Positions 1 through 12,500 of a stretch of DNA of 64,000 nucleotides are shown here, piece after piece. Every line of letters starts with the position of its first letter. Position 1 is the first letter of the stretch. Origin of the DNA: Rostratula benghalensis (taxonomy: Eukaryota > Chordata > Aves > Charadriiformes > Rostratulidae); contig VXAI01000019.1 of assembly GCA_013399305.1 (NCBI GenBank), positions 4,950,203 through 5,014,202 of the forward strand, read 5' to 3'. The notes beneath the pieces are model-generated. The model had not been told where the DNA came from. It made no database searches and was given only the letters and a program-made list of their open reading frames with translations. Position numbers and translations under genes: made by a program.

Positions 1-40
1 TCCGTCCCTCCGTCCCTCCGTCCCTGCTTCCTTCCTTCCC
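1..40. repeat. Degenerate (TCCGTCCC)n pyrimidine repeat
   Basis: Three exact 8-base units TCCGTCCC occupy 1-24, followed by a TTCC-type pyrimidine run to about 40. It lies inside the CpG island and may continue to the left of the window. Confidence 0.85.
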
Positions 41-308
41 GCCCCGGCCGGGGATCGGCGGGGAAGGGGCAATGGGAACCAAGGGAAGGGTAGAGCTGGG
101 CCGCCGTGGCGGCAAGGCCCACCTGGCCGGGACCACCGGCCCCTTCCCTACGGCGAACAGCAGAAGGAAGGGGGCAAAGGGGGATTAGTACCGCAGCACG
201 GAGCCTGCGGGGTTCAGCCACCATCCCGCCTCAGCCATTTTCACTGGGAGGGCCTGGGCAGTCGCGGCACCCCGTTAAACAAACGTGGTGCCCGGCGGGA
301 AGGAGGTT

Positions 309-323
309 CCCCCCCCCCCCCCC
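309..323. repeat. Poly-C run of 15 bases
   Basis: Fifteen consecutive C, a likely place for length errors in assembly. It abuts the YY1-like site. Confidence 0.9.
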
Positions 324-332
324 GCCATCTTG
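322..332 (-). promoter_or_regulatory. YY1-like binding site
   Basis: The minus strand reads CAAGATGGCGG, an excellent match to the YY1 consensus (AAGATGGCGGC type). Such sites are typically found just downstream of the start of CpG-island genes. Binding is inferred, not shown. Confidence 0.45.
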
Positions 333-464
333 AGCCAGGCCAGGCCACCAGAAAAACACAGGTTTTACAAACTGCAGTTGACCAAAACCACGCAAAGGGA
401 CTCGGTTCCTTCTCCGCTTTGAGCCTGGTGTCAGGTGGTGCCAGCAGTACCAGTGATGAACCAG

Positions 465-1077
465 TGTCCTGGTTTGAGTGACACGGGATTGATTCCTTTT
501 TCAGTAATTTTACTTAACGGTATGGTCTCTTCTAAGGCTGGGGAAAACCACACTTTTTAGAAGACTCTAGCGTCTAAATTTGTGAAAGCATTTACTTTAT
601 AGCCAGCTCTGGTACGTGGGTTCCAAGGTGCTAGTGTTTTTGAGCCTTGCTGGATGCAGGGATGAGGAGGAGCGAGACGCAGGACCTTGACCCAAGCTGC
701 CAACAGGGTTATTTCATACCATGAACAGCACATTCTAGATAAAGTTTGCTGAGGACTTCTCTCTCTCCCCCTTGGTGGTTGCCATCCTGAGAACTCCTTG
801 CCCCAGTGCCGGAGCCCTGAGCCCTTCTCTTCCTCCCGAAGCCGCAGCGCTTGCAATGTCCCACACTGGCTGTCCCTGCTGGGAGAGCATGGCTTTTTGT
901 GTATCTTATATTGGTATCAGGATCAATGCTGGTTCTTTAGTGTTGTTAATGTCAATTACTTATCTTATTCTATTACATTGTTCATATTTCAACCCCCCTC
1001 TTTCCTTGTTTTTCCCCAGTTCCCCTTCCCAGGTGGGGAGACTCAATAAATTGTTGTGGTTTCCTCAAACCATAACA
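465..1077 (+). mobile_element. Solo LTR of an avian endogenous retrovirus (copy 1)
   Basis: The element begins TGTCCTGGTTTGAG and ends CTCAAACCATAACA, whose complement is TGTTATGGTTTGAG, so the termini form an imperfect inverted repeat with the TG...CA ends of an LTR. It is flanked by a perfect 5-bp duplication, ACCAG at 460-464 and at 1078-1082, which fixes both ends and shows that no internal region remains: a solo LTR left by recombination. A polyadenylation signal AATAAA lies at 1045-1050, close to the 3' end, which gives the + orientation. Large parts match the LTR at 26092-27019 at roughly 80% by eye. Five-base duplications fit ERVL-like or some ERV1-like families. The open frame at 772-1287 runs through the LTR end and is chance. 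Confidence 0.9.
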
Positions 1078-1146
1078 ACCAGTACAAAGATGACCGACGG
1101 TGAAGGAACTGACCATCAAAGCCAGGGGACCTCAAGAAATGATCCT

Positions 1147-1174
1147 TGGGTTAATCACCCGTGGGTTAATCACC
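1147..1174. repeat. Tandem duplication, TGGGTTAATCACC x2
   Basis: The 13-base unit TGGGTTAATCACC occurs at 1147-1159 and again at 1162-1174 (period 15), just outside the solo LTR. Confidence 0.8.
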
Positions 1175-1974
1175 TCAGAACCCCCCTCGGCTCGCCCGAC
1201 TCTGCTGCTGCAGGCGCAGCACGCACCGAAGGATCACCCCAGGTTTCCTACGCACCCACTCTTCTCTCACAAGCAGAAATCATGTGAATGAAACCCAGCA
1301 AGAATGCTGGAAATTAAATACTATGGAGTCCTTCCTTGTTCAGCCTCACCTCCTTCCAACCCTCCACAAAGCCATCAGGAATGGCTTGCTTACCCATTGA
1401 TACTTCGGATACCGGTAGCCAAGGGGAAAAAGTAAGACGAGCAAAAGAAATGTCCTAGAGCTCCACTAATAAAAATATATTTTCCATCATGCAACTTACT
1501 CATCCAGCAATTTACTCATCAGCCTACGCAAAGCTTATAATAGCACATGTTTTCACCCTCAGACCAGAAAAGCCGTAGGGAGGACTTCTAGAATGGCTCA
1601 ACTTCTCTCTATCAGAGGCTGATGGATGGCTTAGCACTACCTAGCTCAGCCCAGCTTAAAAAATCTTCCCGTTTTACCAGCTGTAAGAGCAAATTTAATT
1701 CTTGCCAGGAGCGCAAACTCTCATCCCACCGGCTGGAAGTTGGATGGCTGTCAAGAAGGGGTTGAGTGGGGCTGCCCAGCTCACTTCAACCTACGGCTGA
1801 ACTAAACACAACCTTTCTCCCGGTCTAGACACAGCCCCAGATGTCAATCTGTCCCGTTAAAAAAAGGCACGAGAACATGAGGCATAATCTGAGACGAGAG
1901 ACAAATAGGAATAAGCAATGAGGAGGAAAAAATGAGGTCAAGAAGTTGAAAGACAGAACAAAGCCAGGGTCTTT

Positions 1975-1996
1975 GGGGGGGTGGGGGTGGGGGGGT
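1975..1996 (+). repeat. G-rich run able to form a G-quadruplex
   Basis: Three G runs of 7, 5 and 7 bases separated by single T residues. Runs this long can supply four or more GGG tracts with short loops. No promoter context is visible. Confidence 0.7.
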
Positions 1997-2426
1997 GTCC
2001 AAACAAGACCACAGTGATCCTTACACTGGATTTCTGCGTAATTATTCCCAACTAAAAATGTTTTGAGTCTAGTTCTAGAGCTAGTCTCACCACTATCAAA
2101 TCGAAACCTGGGGGATAGTCCACATCTCCCAGTTATTTTCCAGCGATTTGCCGTGCACTAATGAATGAGTGACAGCACACGGAAGACTTTTGAGTACTTT
2201 TCATGGCTTTCATTTGGACACTGGTGGGAATTGTCATGAGAGCAATGCAGGAGGTACGATTAACACAGAGTACCTTCTGCTGATCAATTGTAGGAATCAG
2301 CCTGGTTTAGAGGTTGGGGCACAGGTAGCAGGATGCGTTTTCATTGTGTGGGATTTTTTGAGTGAATAGTAATCTGCTCCTACAACTATAAGTTTTTTTT
2401 TCATATTAAAATGGGGACATGGGGCT

Positions 2427-2438
2427 GGGGGGGGGGGG
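2427..2438 (+). repeat. Poly-G run of 12 bases
   Basis: Twelve G preceded by GGGG and CT; a low-complexity site prone to length errors. Confidence 0.8.
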
Positions 2439-3377
2439 CAAAGTCAACTTTTCTTTCCCAAGTGTGGGGAGATTTCTTTAAAAACTATTTTGGAGGCCTC
2501 CCTCCAAAGGTCATGATTGCTGTGGTCAGATAAAACTCCTCATATTCAGTTACCTTTTTTTGGTTTCAGCTGAAAGTTTTCTGACATGGTATCTGAAAGG
2601 GTTCTTCCCTTTGAAGAGAGGAATTCAGAGCAAGTTTCCTCCTGCTCTTGCATTGTTTGAAGTCAAGTGTTGTTGTTACGGGGATAAATCAAATATATAA
2701 TTAAAGACCAAGTTTGGGTTGGGGCTGTTTTCTTTGGAAATAGAGCTAGAACTGTGAGTGTAATTGATTTTTCTTTTGCTTCAGTGGCCAGACTGAAATA
2801 AAATAATTTTCTTCATATGATCTGAAAGTGAAAATTTGAGGGCTTTCAAAAAAAACCAAAAAAACTCGAAAACACAGCCCCCAAACACTCTATTCTTAGA
2901 TGTTTTAAATTATTATTTTTTTCTCTTTTAATAAAAGAAAATATATGTCTGGATTCATATGGATATGTTATAGCAGAGTAGGGAAAGAAGTAGTTTCCAG
3001 CTAGAAATGGCTGTCCCGCTTGCTGAACAATGACATAGTCTCCCTGTTAGCATGGTTTGAAATAAATAAAAATATTCTGCTTAATCCAGCTGTTCCAACA
3101 GGGGCGAGGAGGATCTTCATTTTCTTTGGCTGAAGCTATTGGGAAATTCTGCTTTAATTTACAAGTGTTTTGGCCTACACATGGGTAAAGTTTTGCCTAA
3201 CTGTAAAAAGAAGTACAGAAATAGTTTGATGGAGCTTGTTGGGAGTAAGGGAAAATACTTCTTCAAGGAGGAATTGAGCTGATGGGAATCTGATCACTTG
3301 CTGTCGAGGAGGAGGAGGAAAAGGAGACCATTTCAAAGCTTTGTGGTGTTTTTTTTCTTTTCGTATTTACCCCCAGC

Positions 3378-3378
3378 T

Positions 3379-3411
<33 letters not shown>
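3378..3411. repeat. T-rich tract
   Basis: Nearly pure T broken only by a CTC near 3389-3391. It is not adjacent to a retrotransposon tail that I recognise. Confidence 0.8.
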
Positions 3412-3511
3412 AATTAAGGGAAAGCATTGATTCAGAAGCTTTTTGTTGAAAATGAGATAAAACATTTATGTGTTTAAAGTCCAACAGCTAGTGTCTCTGT
3501 CTTGAATTATT

Positions 3512-3568
3512 GTGGTTGGACCAGATGATCTTAAAGGTCCCTTCCAACCTAGAGAATTCTGTGATTCT
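3512..3568 (+). mobile_element. CR1 LINE, extreme 3' end only
   Basis: Contains the CR1 3' signature GGTTGGACCAGATGATC, then CCTTCCAACC and the GTGATTCT tail. Only about 57 bases remain, so this copy was severely 5' truncated, as is normal for CR1. Confidence 0.85.
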
Positions 3569-4164
3569 CCTAGAGGGAGACGTGAGGTGCTTGGATGAAT
3601 AGACTGTAGAGATCTTGAGTAAAAAAGTCTGAAATAAACCAAAACCAGGCATCCTGCCTCCCTTTTAGCCTTGTAATTCCTTATCAGCAATTGGCGACAT
3701 CATAGTAGCCATTTCAGAGGCACTGGTTTACCATTATGAAGTTCAAAAAAGAGGTTTAAGTACATATAAGACACTGGAAAGGATTCCTATGTGTGTCCAA
3801 GCTTTCAGTCACAACCCCACCTCCGTCCACACCCATCAAAAGCCCAAAGGCTTTTTATGGAAGCAATTCACAATCTTAGCTACTGAAAACCTTCTGTGTT
3901 ATCTTCTTAAAAAGCGAGAAAACAAATATGACTAAGGATATCTGTGGCATTTGATCCTCATAAACATTCACTTCTTAGTTGCTAGGCAGGTCTGTTCCCT
4001 TTTTATAGAAATGGCAAAAAGAAAAGGACATAACCGGCGCAGAAGAGCACAGGAAATCAGTGGCAAACACACTTAAAACTCAAGGGTCGCAGCTACCATG
4101 TTGTAGGCTTGCTTTTCCTCAATCTAAAATCAATAATTATGTAGCAGAATACAATATGGTGAGC

Positions 4165-4190
4165 TGTGTGTGTATATATATATATATTTC
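4165..4190. repeat. (TG)n(TA)n microsatellite
   Basis: A short TG run passes into eight or so TA units and is followed by degenerate TGTGCGTGCATATGTG sequence to about 4230. Confidence 0.85.
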
Positions 4191-4346
4191 TCTGCATGTG
4201 TGCGTGCATATGTGCTTGTGCACCTGTGTAGATACGGCATTTGCTCGCGTGTAATGTGGCATTTCAAGTTTCAGTCAGGGCTGCTGCCTTTTTTTTTTCT
4301 CTCCCCCACGACAAACAAGTTTCCATAGGGGAGAGCAGGAGAGCTT

Positions 4347-4347
4347 C

Positions 4348-4374
<27 letters not shown>
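4347..4374 (+). repeat. (CAG)9 trinucleotide repeat
   Basis: Nine uninterrupted CAG units. The flanks show no coding frame worth calling, so the repeat is read as a noncoding microsatellite. Confidence 0.9.
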
Positions 4375-4379
<5 letters not shown>

Positions 4380-7300
4380 GGAGTGGTGTCACCCAGACTG
4401 CCTGCAGGAGGTTTTAAATGAAATAAATAAGCATTTATTACTGCCAGCTGAGCTGGTGTCTGACAAGCACCTGACACCCCCAGAAGAAGCAAGGCTGAGT
4501 GGCTTCACTCCCTGCAGGTCTAAGATCAGGGTCCTGTCCCAGTCCCCAGCTTCAGAAAGAAAAACTACGAGTATCACTGGTATTACTGGGACAGAGTGGG
4601 GACTTTTTGCCCTGATGAAGGCCACAGTCACCAGCAGCCAGGTGAAATGGGGAGCAGGGGCTCATTTTGTGCCCTGTGAAAACCATCAAATTCTCTAGCA
4701 TTTTAAAAGGTGGAGTTAGGGTGCTGCAAGATGCTGGGAAGGAGATGAAATGGGGGAGAGGGAGAGCAGAAAGGAATAAATAAGAAATAAGGAGTGGAGA
4801 AAAGCAGAGGAGGAGGAAGGAAAGTCGAGTGCAAGAAGAGGTGGAAAAATTGTAATTAAGAACTGGGGAAAAACACCAAACTCGGGTGTAACACCACAGG
4901 CCATAGCAATATATTGTTTTATTATATCTTCAGCTCTGCACAACAGCCTTCCTAAATAAGTGCACTACCTGCATTTCTAATATTAATAAATCTGTGAACG
5001 GGGAAAATTGTCCCCCGCACAAACGCACCATTTTCACACGTGGCTTCCTGTGTCTCTGTATTAACAGACCTCAGGCTCTAGAAAAACAGCTGGATTTCTG
5101 CAATCCCTTACTGGTTAAGGAGGTCTGGCAACAGGCTGCAACTGTCCTTGGCTGTGGGAATTTTTTAGTTTTCCCTTCCAGGTCTTTGTCATCAGATATA
5201 CAGCCAAGAACAAACCAGAAAAGTCATGATGCAGCACCATCCTCTGTCACAGCAGTCTTCTGACACTCACACCATTAATTTGTCACCTCTCCTTAGTACT
5301 CAAATATGCAAGAGAAGCCAAGTACTCATACTCTACACTTGTGGTCCAGATAACAAAATCAGGCAGTCTCTCTTAATGGATTTATTGGCGAGGAAGAAGT
5401 TGGGCTTACTCTGACAACACTCTCTCCTTGCAGAAAGAGTTGGAGAAACTCCACCAAAAAGAGAAAAAAAAACCAACAAAAATCCCAAGGTCAAAGGTGC
5501 AAGTGAAAAACCTTCCAAATATATTTGAAAAAAAAAAAAAAGGAAAAAGTTTCTGAGCTTATCACAAGGAAGTCTTGAGTCTAAGCCCGGAGTGCTATCG
5601 GGTTGTGTTATAGCGCGGTAGTAATCCTGGCTTAATTACAGCACCTCTTAAACCAGTTTCAGGTTGTATTTCTCTCGCTGTTACACTTTGGGAATGCGTG
5701 ATGACAGGAATGCAGTGCTGCTGCTGCTGCACACAGGCTGTACCTCACCCTTTCATTTTTCTGTGTGCTGGCTGACACGCTGCGGTATTTATTTTAACTT
5801 GCAGGACTTCTACGAAAAACCCGTCTCCGTTAAGAGAAGAAAGGCTCCCCTGTTGGTGTTGGTTGGGGTTTTTTGATTGAATTTGTGCTTCCTCTGCACA
5901 GAAGACAATTGATGCAGGGGGGTTTTAAATCCGGGCACCCAAGATGACCTAAAAACCTACGGAAGGGAACACAGGGTGTAGGACACAACCTTCGCTTTGA
6001 TGTGTGTTTTCTCTCTCCTATTATCTTGGACTCAGAGCAGGTTAGTTAAAGAGTAAAAGGTAAAGTTAAAATTACAAGCCCAAATGGAAGCTGGGCTCGT
6101 AACACCTCTGTGTACAAAACTACGCAAAGAGGGAGGCAGGCTCCAAATCCTGCACTGATTTTTCACACAGCCGAGTGTTTATTAAACCTCTCACGTATAA
6201 TAGAAATCAAAAACTTGGAGAAGTGCGGGTGACGGCAACTCAGTTCACTCACTGGCTGCTCTTCCAAAGGATGTAGGTGTAAAAGATGTGCCAAAAATGT
6301 TGGGCTCGACTTTCTTGGTTTCCACTGGTGTCACATATCGTTAGTACCCTGGTATTTAAGTAACTCACTGATATATGGGGGCCAGCTGCACTGTAAGGTA
6401 GAAAGACAGCCTGTCCTTCTGCTCTGGGAGCTGAGAAAATAGAGAGCAAGATGCAAGTATCCAAGATAAACCCTACCAGCAGTAAAAGCCATTATGGACT
6501 GTGTTTGTAAAGACTAATTCACACATCTCTGAGCCTCCTCCCGGTCCCCCACAGAGCCCACGTTTCTGCTTTGCGCTCGTGGACCTCCTCATGAGAGCGC
6601 AGAGGGGGCACCTCACACAAGCAAAGCCTTGGGCTCTGGGGGGAAAGCTCCTGGGAGCTACAGCACCACAAATAACGAGCAGATTCTGCACATCAGGGAG
6701 GTACCTTTAAGGGAAAAATCCACTAAGAAGGAGAAGCCATTGGTAATAGCAAGCAGGCGCTGTTTTGCGTGTGGCATGGCCGTTATTTATCAAGATATTC
6801 GTTTTAAACTCTGAATTCTCATCTAGAAGAATCACTTGCCTTACTCATACCTGAAGAGAGCACCCCAGGCATGTTTGCAAACGGGACAATGAACATATTT
6901 GATGGGCAGTCCTAAAAAACGAAGCAGCATACCGAGGGAACTAAATCCCAGCAGCTGCTACAACTCCACGGAGCATTTGCTGGACAACCCAGTACTAAGC
7001 TGCCTCTCAAAATTCTTGCTTATACAGCTGTACAACATGGTCAGTATATTTTATAGACACGTATATATAGCATGTGTAACAGGCAGAGAGATCTTAAAAA
7101 CCTTAGAAAAGTTGGGAGGCCTGAAAATAGGCTACTCCACCCTTTGTAAACAACCTCTTGTCATGAATTTACTTCCATATGTGCAGAAAGTTCTGCCTAT
7201 ATTAAATAGGCTTCCAAAGTAGTGGTTCAGCTCTGAAAATGTATGGTTCCCACCCCTCATTTTGAAAAGAATGCAAGCAAGAGACAAATCCAAGAGTGAA

Positions 7301-9417
7301 AAAGCACTGATTCATCACCTCACAGAAGAATAATTCAATTATTTCTTGGATATTTTATTACAGCCTTAGATTCCGAGGCCGTTTCATTGGCATATACTAG
7401 TATTTGGGCAGGAAAAAACTCTAGAGAGGAGTCATAAGCACATGGAGAAATGGGGTGACTCAACACATGCCCGACCCAAAGGCTTCTGGAAAATCAGTGC
7501 AAAGCTATCAGCCTGCATGTTCTCCAGACCAGTCTGCAGAGTCACTTTGTCCCCATGTACTCTTTAGTTTTCAGTGGGACCCCAGAGCTCCTCTGTTCTC
7601 TTCTGATGCCGCAGTAGCACCCATCAGAAGGAAGGCTCCACTCCTGAGACAGTGTCCCTACCTGTTTCTGGTGACCACAGCTCAGTACCACCCTCCCCTT
7701 TGGCTCTTGAAGCTCTGACATTCCCCACCCCTGTGTCACGGTGTCCCCCTGAGACAATCTCCCATTGCCCTGTTCAGATGAAGGTTTAAGCAGGCAAAAG
7801 CTTGCCCTTGACTCTCTGTAGAAGCTCTTCTGAACATAGAGATTTGTGTATTCTAGTAGATGAACAGGGAAAATAAACCAAAACATTTTATAGCACTGAG
7901 TCTCGGATTCCTCCCATCATCTTGTAAGAAAGTTAAATTCTTCAGCCAGGGACTAGTCCAACAAAATAATTTTTGTCTTACTAAGTGACGTCCTACATAA
8001 CAGTGCAATCTGGTAAAGCAAATGTACCTACCACAGGGAGATCTACTACTTTTTTTTTTTTTTTTCTATGCATCCCTCTCTATTACCAGGTGGCTGTCAG
8101 TTGCTTTGCTATTAATTCATGTGGTTTTAAATAGGAAGAAGGGCTTAACTCCAGCAGAGCCCTGTTGTCTCCCACATTTTCTGAAAGTTGGTGCAAGGAA
8201 ACTTCCTTGTGGAGCTAAGCAGAAGAGAGCAGCACCCAAAGCCTCTCCTTAATGAAATGCTTCTAATGGCACTTTGAGTGTCACACTGGATAGAAGAGCA
8301 GTGAATTTTTCAGCCTATGACTTCCCTACCGGACTCAAGGCTGAGAACAAGTGTAGCATGTAGATGTTAAGAAGAAAAACATCCCTTACTACAAAGGAAT
8401 ATCACTGCAATAATGAAATAGTGAAATTAAGAAAGTAAACTAAAATAAAATTAGGAAAATAAAGAAAAAAACCCTCTGTAGTTCTGAAAAGCAGACTCCT
8501 CGCTCCTGCCACAAAAGCGTACTTACATCCTTTAAAGTATGTGAATGGCACTGGCATAGGATAACGTTTCTTTCAAAATGCTTTTCATATTATAATGATT
8601 TTTTGTGAGGCACAGAGAACCACTTATACTTAATACTTCTGGAAATCTAAAAAGATCTTTTTCGAAAGAAGCAAACATCTTAAGTGAGATAATTTACATG
8701 AAAGTGAAATTTCCTAGCATTAGAATTCTATTTGAATGAATCACGTTATAAACGGGGAGCTAGAAAGCCTCTAGGCTTCATTAAAACTGATCACCATTGA
8801 GCTGAACTCAATACCTTCACCAGCCAGCGGGGGTAAATCACTCTAGTGTGTGGTGCTCACCTCAGAAACTCTTGCCAGGAGTCACCACGTTTCCATACCT
8901 AAAGATTTCAAGTGCTCTTTACCCCCAGCTATTCCAGGAATCAGCAAATACTCAGGACAAGTATTTCTTAGGTCCTAACAGAATATAAAAGAGACTCCAG
9001 ATGCAGGCGCTCAAAGACTCACCTTTTTTTGGTGGGGACTTGTTTTCTTGATGGGGGAGATGTTTGGGAACCTTTCCATCACCTACACAGGGTAAGGTAG
9101 ATCAGGCAGTCTGCCTTCACAGCTGGCAGATTTCACATTTGTCAGAGCATGATGCCAGTGTCAGATTGTTGGGGTTTTGTTGTTTTATGGTTGTTGTGTT
9201 TTTTTTTTTTAATTCCTTCCTTTCCAGAGATGGATCTTACTATTTTCCCAGGTGGTGGAACCACGACAAAAAAACCCCACAGACATCCAGGACTGAAACG
9301 ATGACAGACTATCTGAGAAAGCATTTAAGTGCCCCCAGTCATCCGAGAAGTAGAAAGTTATAAAAACAAGGACTTCTTTTTATTGCCCACATCCTCGTGT
9401 CATTACTGTGCTGCTTT

Positions 9418-9503
9418 AAAAAAAAAAAAAAAAAAANAAAAAAAAAAAAAAAAAAAAAAACACCAAAAAAACCCCAAAACAAACAAAAAAACCCCACAAA
9501 CCC
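9418..9503. repeat. Long A-tract with one ambiguous base, then A/C-rich tail
   Basis: A run of A from 9418 to 9460 is interrupted only by an N at 9437 and passes into an A/C-rich stretch with CACC and CCCC islands to about 9503. The N is an assembly or base-call uncertainty. No transposon body is recognisable on either side. Confidence 0.9.
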
Positions 9504-12500
9504 TGTGGATTTCTACCCACCACGTAGTAATTACTGAAATAACAAAGAATTGGGGAAAAAAAAGTCTTTCCAAAGCCTGATGCTATTACCCAGCTGCCAA
9601 TGAAAAAAACTCTCCCTAACACCCCTTAAGTCGATCCTCCTGCACTCCTAATCTGAAGACAAAAGGTTGGGTTTAAACACCCCCCGCACGCCCCCCGAGA
9701 TTAAAACCGCCTGCAGTTTTCAGCTTCAGGCCAGCGATGACAATACTTCAAATCCTTGGCTACTGGCTCCACGAAGACACAGCCTCCAGACAGTCCCAAA
9801 GTTCTTTGAAATGTTAAATACAAAGCAGGAGGAGGTCATCAAGCAAATAACTCCTTATGAAAGGAGTGGGTATCATATGCAGGCTTTTCAAATACATTTC
9901 TGAGTTGCTTTGCTTTCAGCCACCATATTCTCATTCCTGCCTTGTCCGAAGCTGTTGAAATAAAATTCAGGAATGAAATCAAACACACAAATAAGCGCTG
10001 GAAACAGCTGCCAATGTTTGTGTGTGTTACCTTCTAGCTCCCATAAATCTCTCCAGTGTATATTGCATCCTCCCTCTTATCTGAAAAGACTAATTATTTG
10101 CCTAATAAGTGGTCCTGCAGCAATTATCAAAACCCCAGCCCCTTAAAAGTAAGGTACAGGTTTTATTGCAGAATCTTCTTCAGCATCTGCCCACTTATCT
10201 CAATAGAAGCCAGCGTGGTTCCCTGCTGCACTGGAAATCCAACTGTCTTTTCTGCCAAGAGCCTTCTGGTGCACACAAAAGGAAGGAGGATTGAGAGACC
10301 TGTCTTATCCCCTCTTATCCCATAAACTAACAAGCCTTTTGCTCCACCGCAATTTTTCTCAACAAAAACAGGTAATTACGTAGGAGGATGGGATTTGCAA
10401 GGTAGGTGTTAAAAAAAAAAAAAATCAGTTTAGCTCACCAGCTTTGCCAAGAAGAACTGTCAGCTTAAATTATTAGAGAGTTGCTTGCAGGGTAGGGGAG
10501 GAGGCAAACACAAGGGTGCCCCAGCTGGAAGCCACGAGCTTTGTGGTTCAAACTGTTGATAGGTAGGTGGTCAAGTGTTCCTGTCCACTTCCATTCCCCT
10601 GGAGGTAAACAGGGTGGTAGGAGTCTTATTTCTGGCCCTTGCCCCACCCCGAACACTCAATGCCTCTCCTTATTAAACTCCATGAAAAATGAGTTTGTGC
10701 ATTCATTTTGAAGAACTTGTGTTTGGTTTGCCCACCTCGTAAGGTCTCACGAGCCCAGTCCATACTAGCTTCTGGCTAGATGCTCCACCAGACATCCGTG
10801 GAAACATCCCTGTCTGGATTTACAAATTGTGTAGTTGAGGAGGAACATGGCCGGTTGCCACAGTGATGTCCACTCTCTGAGCAGCCTTTGGACTTCAGTT
10901 GCACAAAAGGAACCAAGAGCTAAAAACCCCTTTAATTAGATGACAGGGTTAATGGAAGCAAGCGCTCCAGCAAGCAGCAAACGCATGGTTAAATCACTGG
11001 GGATCCTGAAGAACCAGGCTGCTGCAGTTTGAAGTTACTCAAGCTGTTTAATGTTGGGGATTTTTGCAAATTAGTGTAGCCCAGCCCACAGAAACTGCCA
11101 TAGCTGTGGCTACACGCACGTTTGACGAGCTGCTTCTAGACATAAGTGTATTATTTGGGTACCTTCACAGGAGGGAAAATGTTCCAGCTACAGAAGAGGA
11201 CTGAGAGGTTACAGCAAGCTCAGGAACATCACATGCTTTTGGCAAGGTGGGATGGAGGAGGATGAAAGGCAAAGGAGGATAAGCAGAATTATTGTTCCTC
11301 GATGATTAAAAAAGCACAGAAGCTATGATTACAGATCACAGACATCTTTTAAAACATGCCAAACTAGCACTCAGAAAAACATGCCTTGGTACTTCGGTCG
11401 CACAGGCAGTATTGGCTGTCAACAGTTTGAAAGAAGCTGGGGGGTGGAGGTCTTCTGAAACAGAAACTCTGCCCAAAACCCCTTCTTTTGGCCAGTGAAG
11501 TGGAACAAAGACTTGCCAGTGCACCAGAGAGCAGGCATGGCCGGACACAGGCAGGCAAAATGCTCCTTGATTTCAAACGTCACTCTTCGTGGCAGGAATC
11601 AACACAAGATACACAGCGATCCCTGCCCATCTGTTGGACTCCTTAACCCCATAAAACAAGCACGAGCAAACTCCAGGAAACCGGTAACCAGCACCCAAGG
11701 ATTGCGAGGAGCTATAAAAAAGCATCCCTAGAGGAACCCTGGAAGGGAGGTATTTTATTGTTAGAGGAGATGAGGTCCACGGAAAGTCCTAGGAGTCAGA
11801 AGCAGTGATTCACAGATGCAGTCCAGGCTTGCCTTAGCTCACACTGCTTCAATATCAACTACAGTCAGTCAGCCTTCTTTGTCAAGGGGAAAAAAAAGAA
11901 AAATCAGTAGGAAAAAAAGCTACCAGTACTCACTGTCCTCAAAAGTAACCAACCACCCATTAGTTGCAAAGGAATGTCAATGATTCAATATTAACATGTT
12001 GTTTAAAAATCACATACTTCTGTTGAGCAAGACTTCTTGTCAGTTTTAATGAGACATATACCACTAACATTACACAAGTATGATTTTATTGTTTTTCATA
12101 ACTCTATGCTATCAACAGCTCATTTAAATATGTAGTTCTACTTCTTGTTTTGGCATAACCAGTTAGAGAAGTTTCCCACATATTTCACCTTTTCCCGATT
12201 TAAAAAAAAAAAACAAAAACCACCAAACCCACAAACCAAACAAGGACACTGGCCTGTGAACACATGATGACAATAAGGCAGCTTCCTCTTTTAGCAAGTT
12301 GAGATGTTGAGCAGGCCACTTGGAAAGTGGCAAGATCTTGATTCAGAGGGTGCCTGAACAGATTCCTATTTCTCTGTAGCACTGCAGAGAACTGCATTCC
12401 CCCTGATTGCTACGCCTTGAAAATCAGTGCAGAGCCTGGCAATTTCAGAACAAACACAAATTGCACCATATCCATCTTCTAATAACAACATTCCACCAAC

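Larger units (their letters stand above)
1..350. promoter_or_regulatory. CpG island, possible promoter or 5' exon
   Basis: The first 350 bases are strongly GC-rich and carry about 26 CpG dinucleotides by hand count, while the following DNA is almost free of CpG. That density meets the usual idea of a CpG island, and in birds most such islands mark promoters or first exons. It also contains a match to the YY1 consensus and a second weaker ATGG-type site (233-242, antisense). No TATA box stands out, as is common in CpG-island promoters. Direction of transcription cannot be read from the sequence. The only open frame here (106-333, + strand) starts with GTG and ends in a proline run translated from poly-C, so I do not call it coding. 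The island is probably cut by the left edge of the window. Confidence 0.55.
1083..3511. other. Unique noncoding DNA, no gene seen
   Basis: Mostly AT-rich sequence without long open frames or recognisable transposons. It contains two G-rich runs, a T-rich tract and a short tandem duplication, listed separately. Confidence 0.6.

Noticed and set aside
106..333. 75-codon frame in the CpG island
   Set aside because: Starts with GTG, not ATG, and ends in prolines encoded by the poly-C run; composition explains its openness.
772..1287. 171-codon frame on the + strand
   Set aside because: Lies mostly inside the solo LTR, crosses its 3' end into flanking DNA, and does not resemble a retroviral protein.
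1975..1996. G-quadruplex as a regulatory element
   Set aside because: Sequence can fold, but nothing links it to a promoter; kept only as a repeat.
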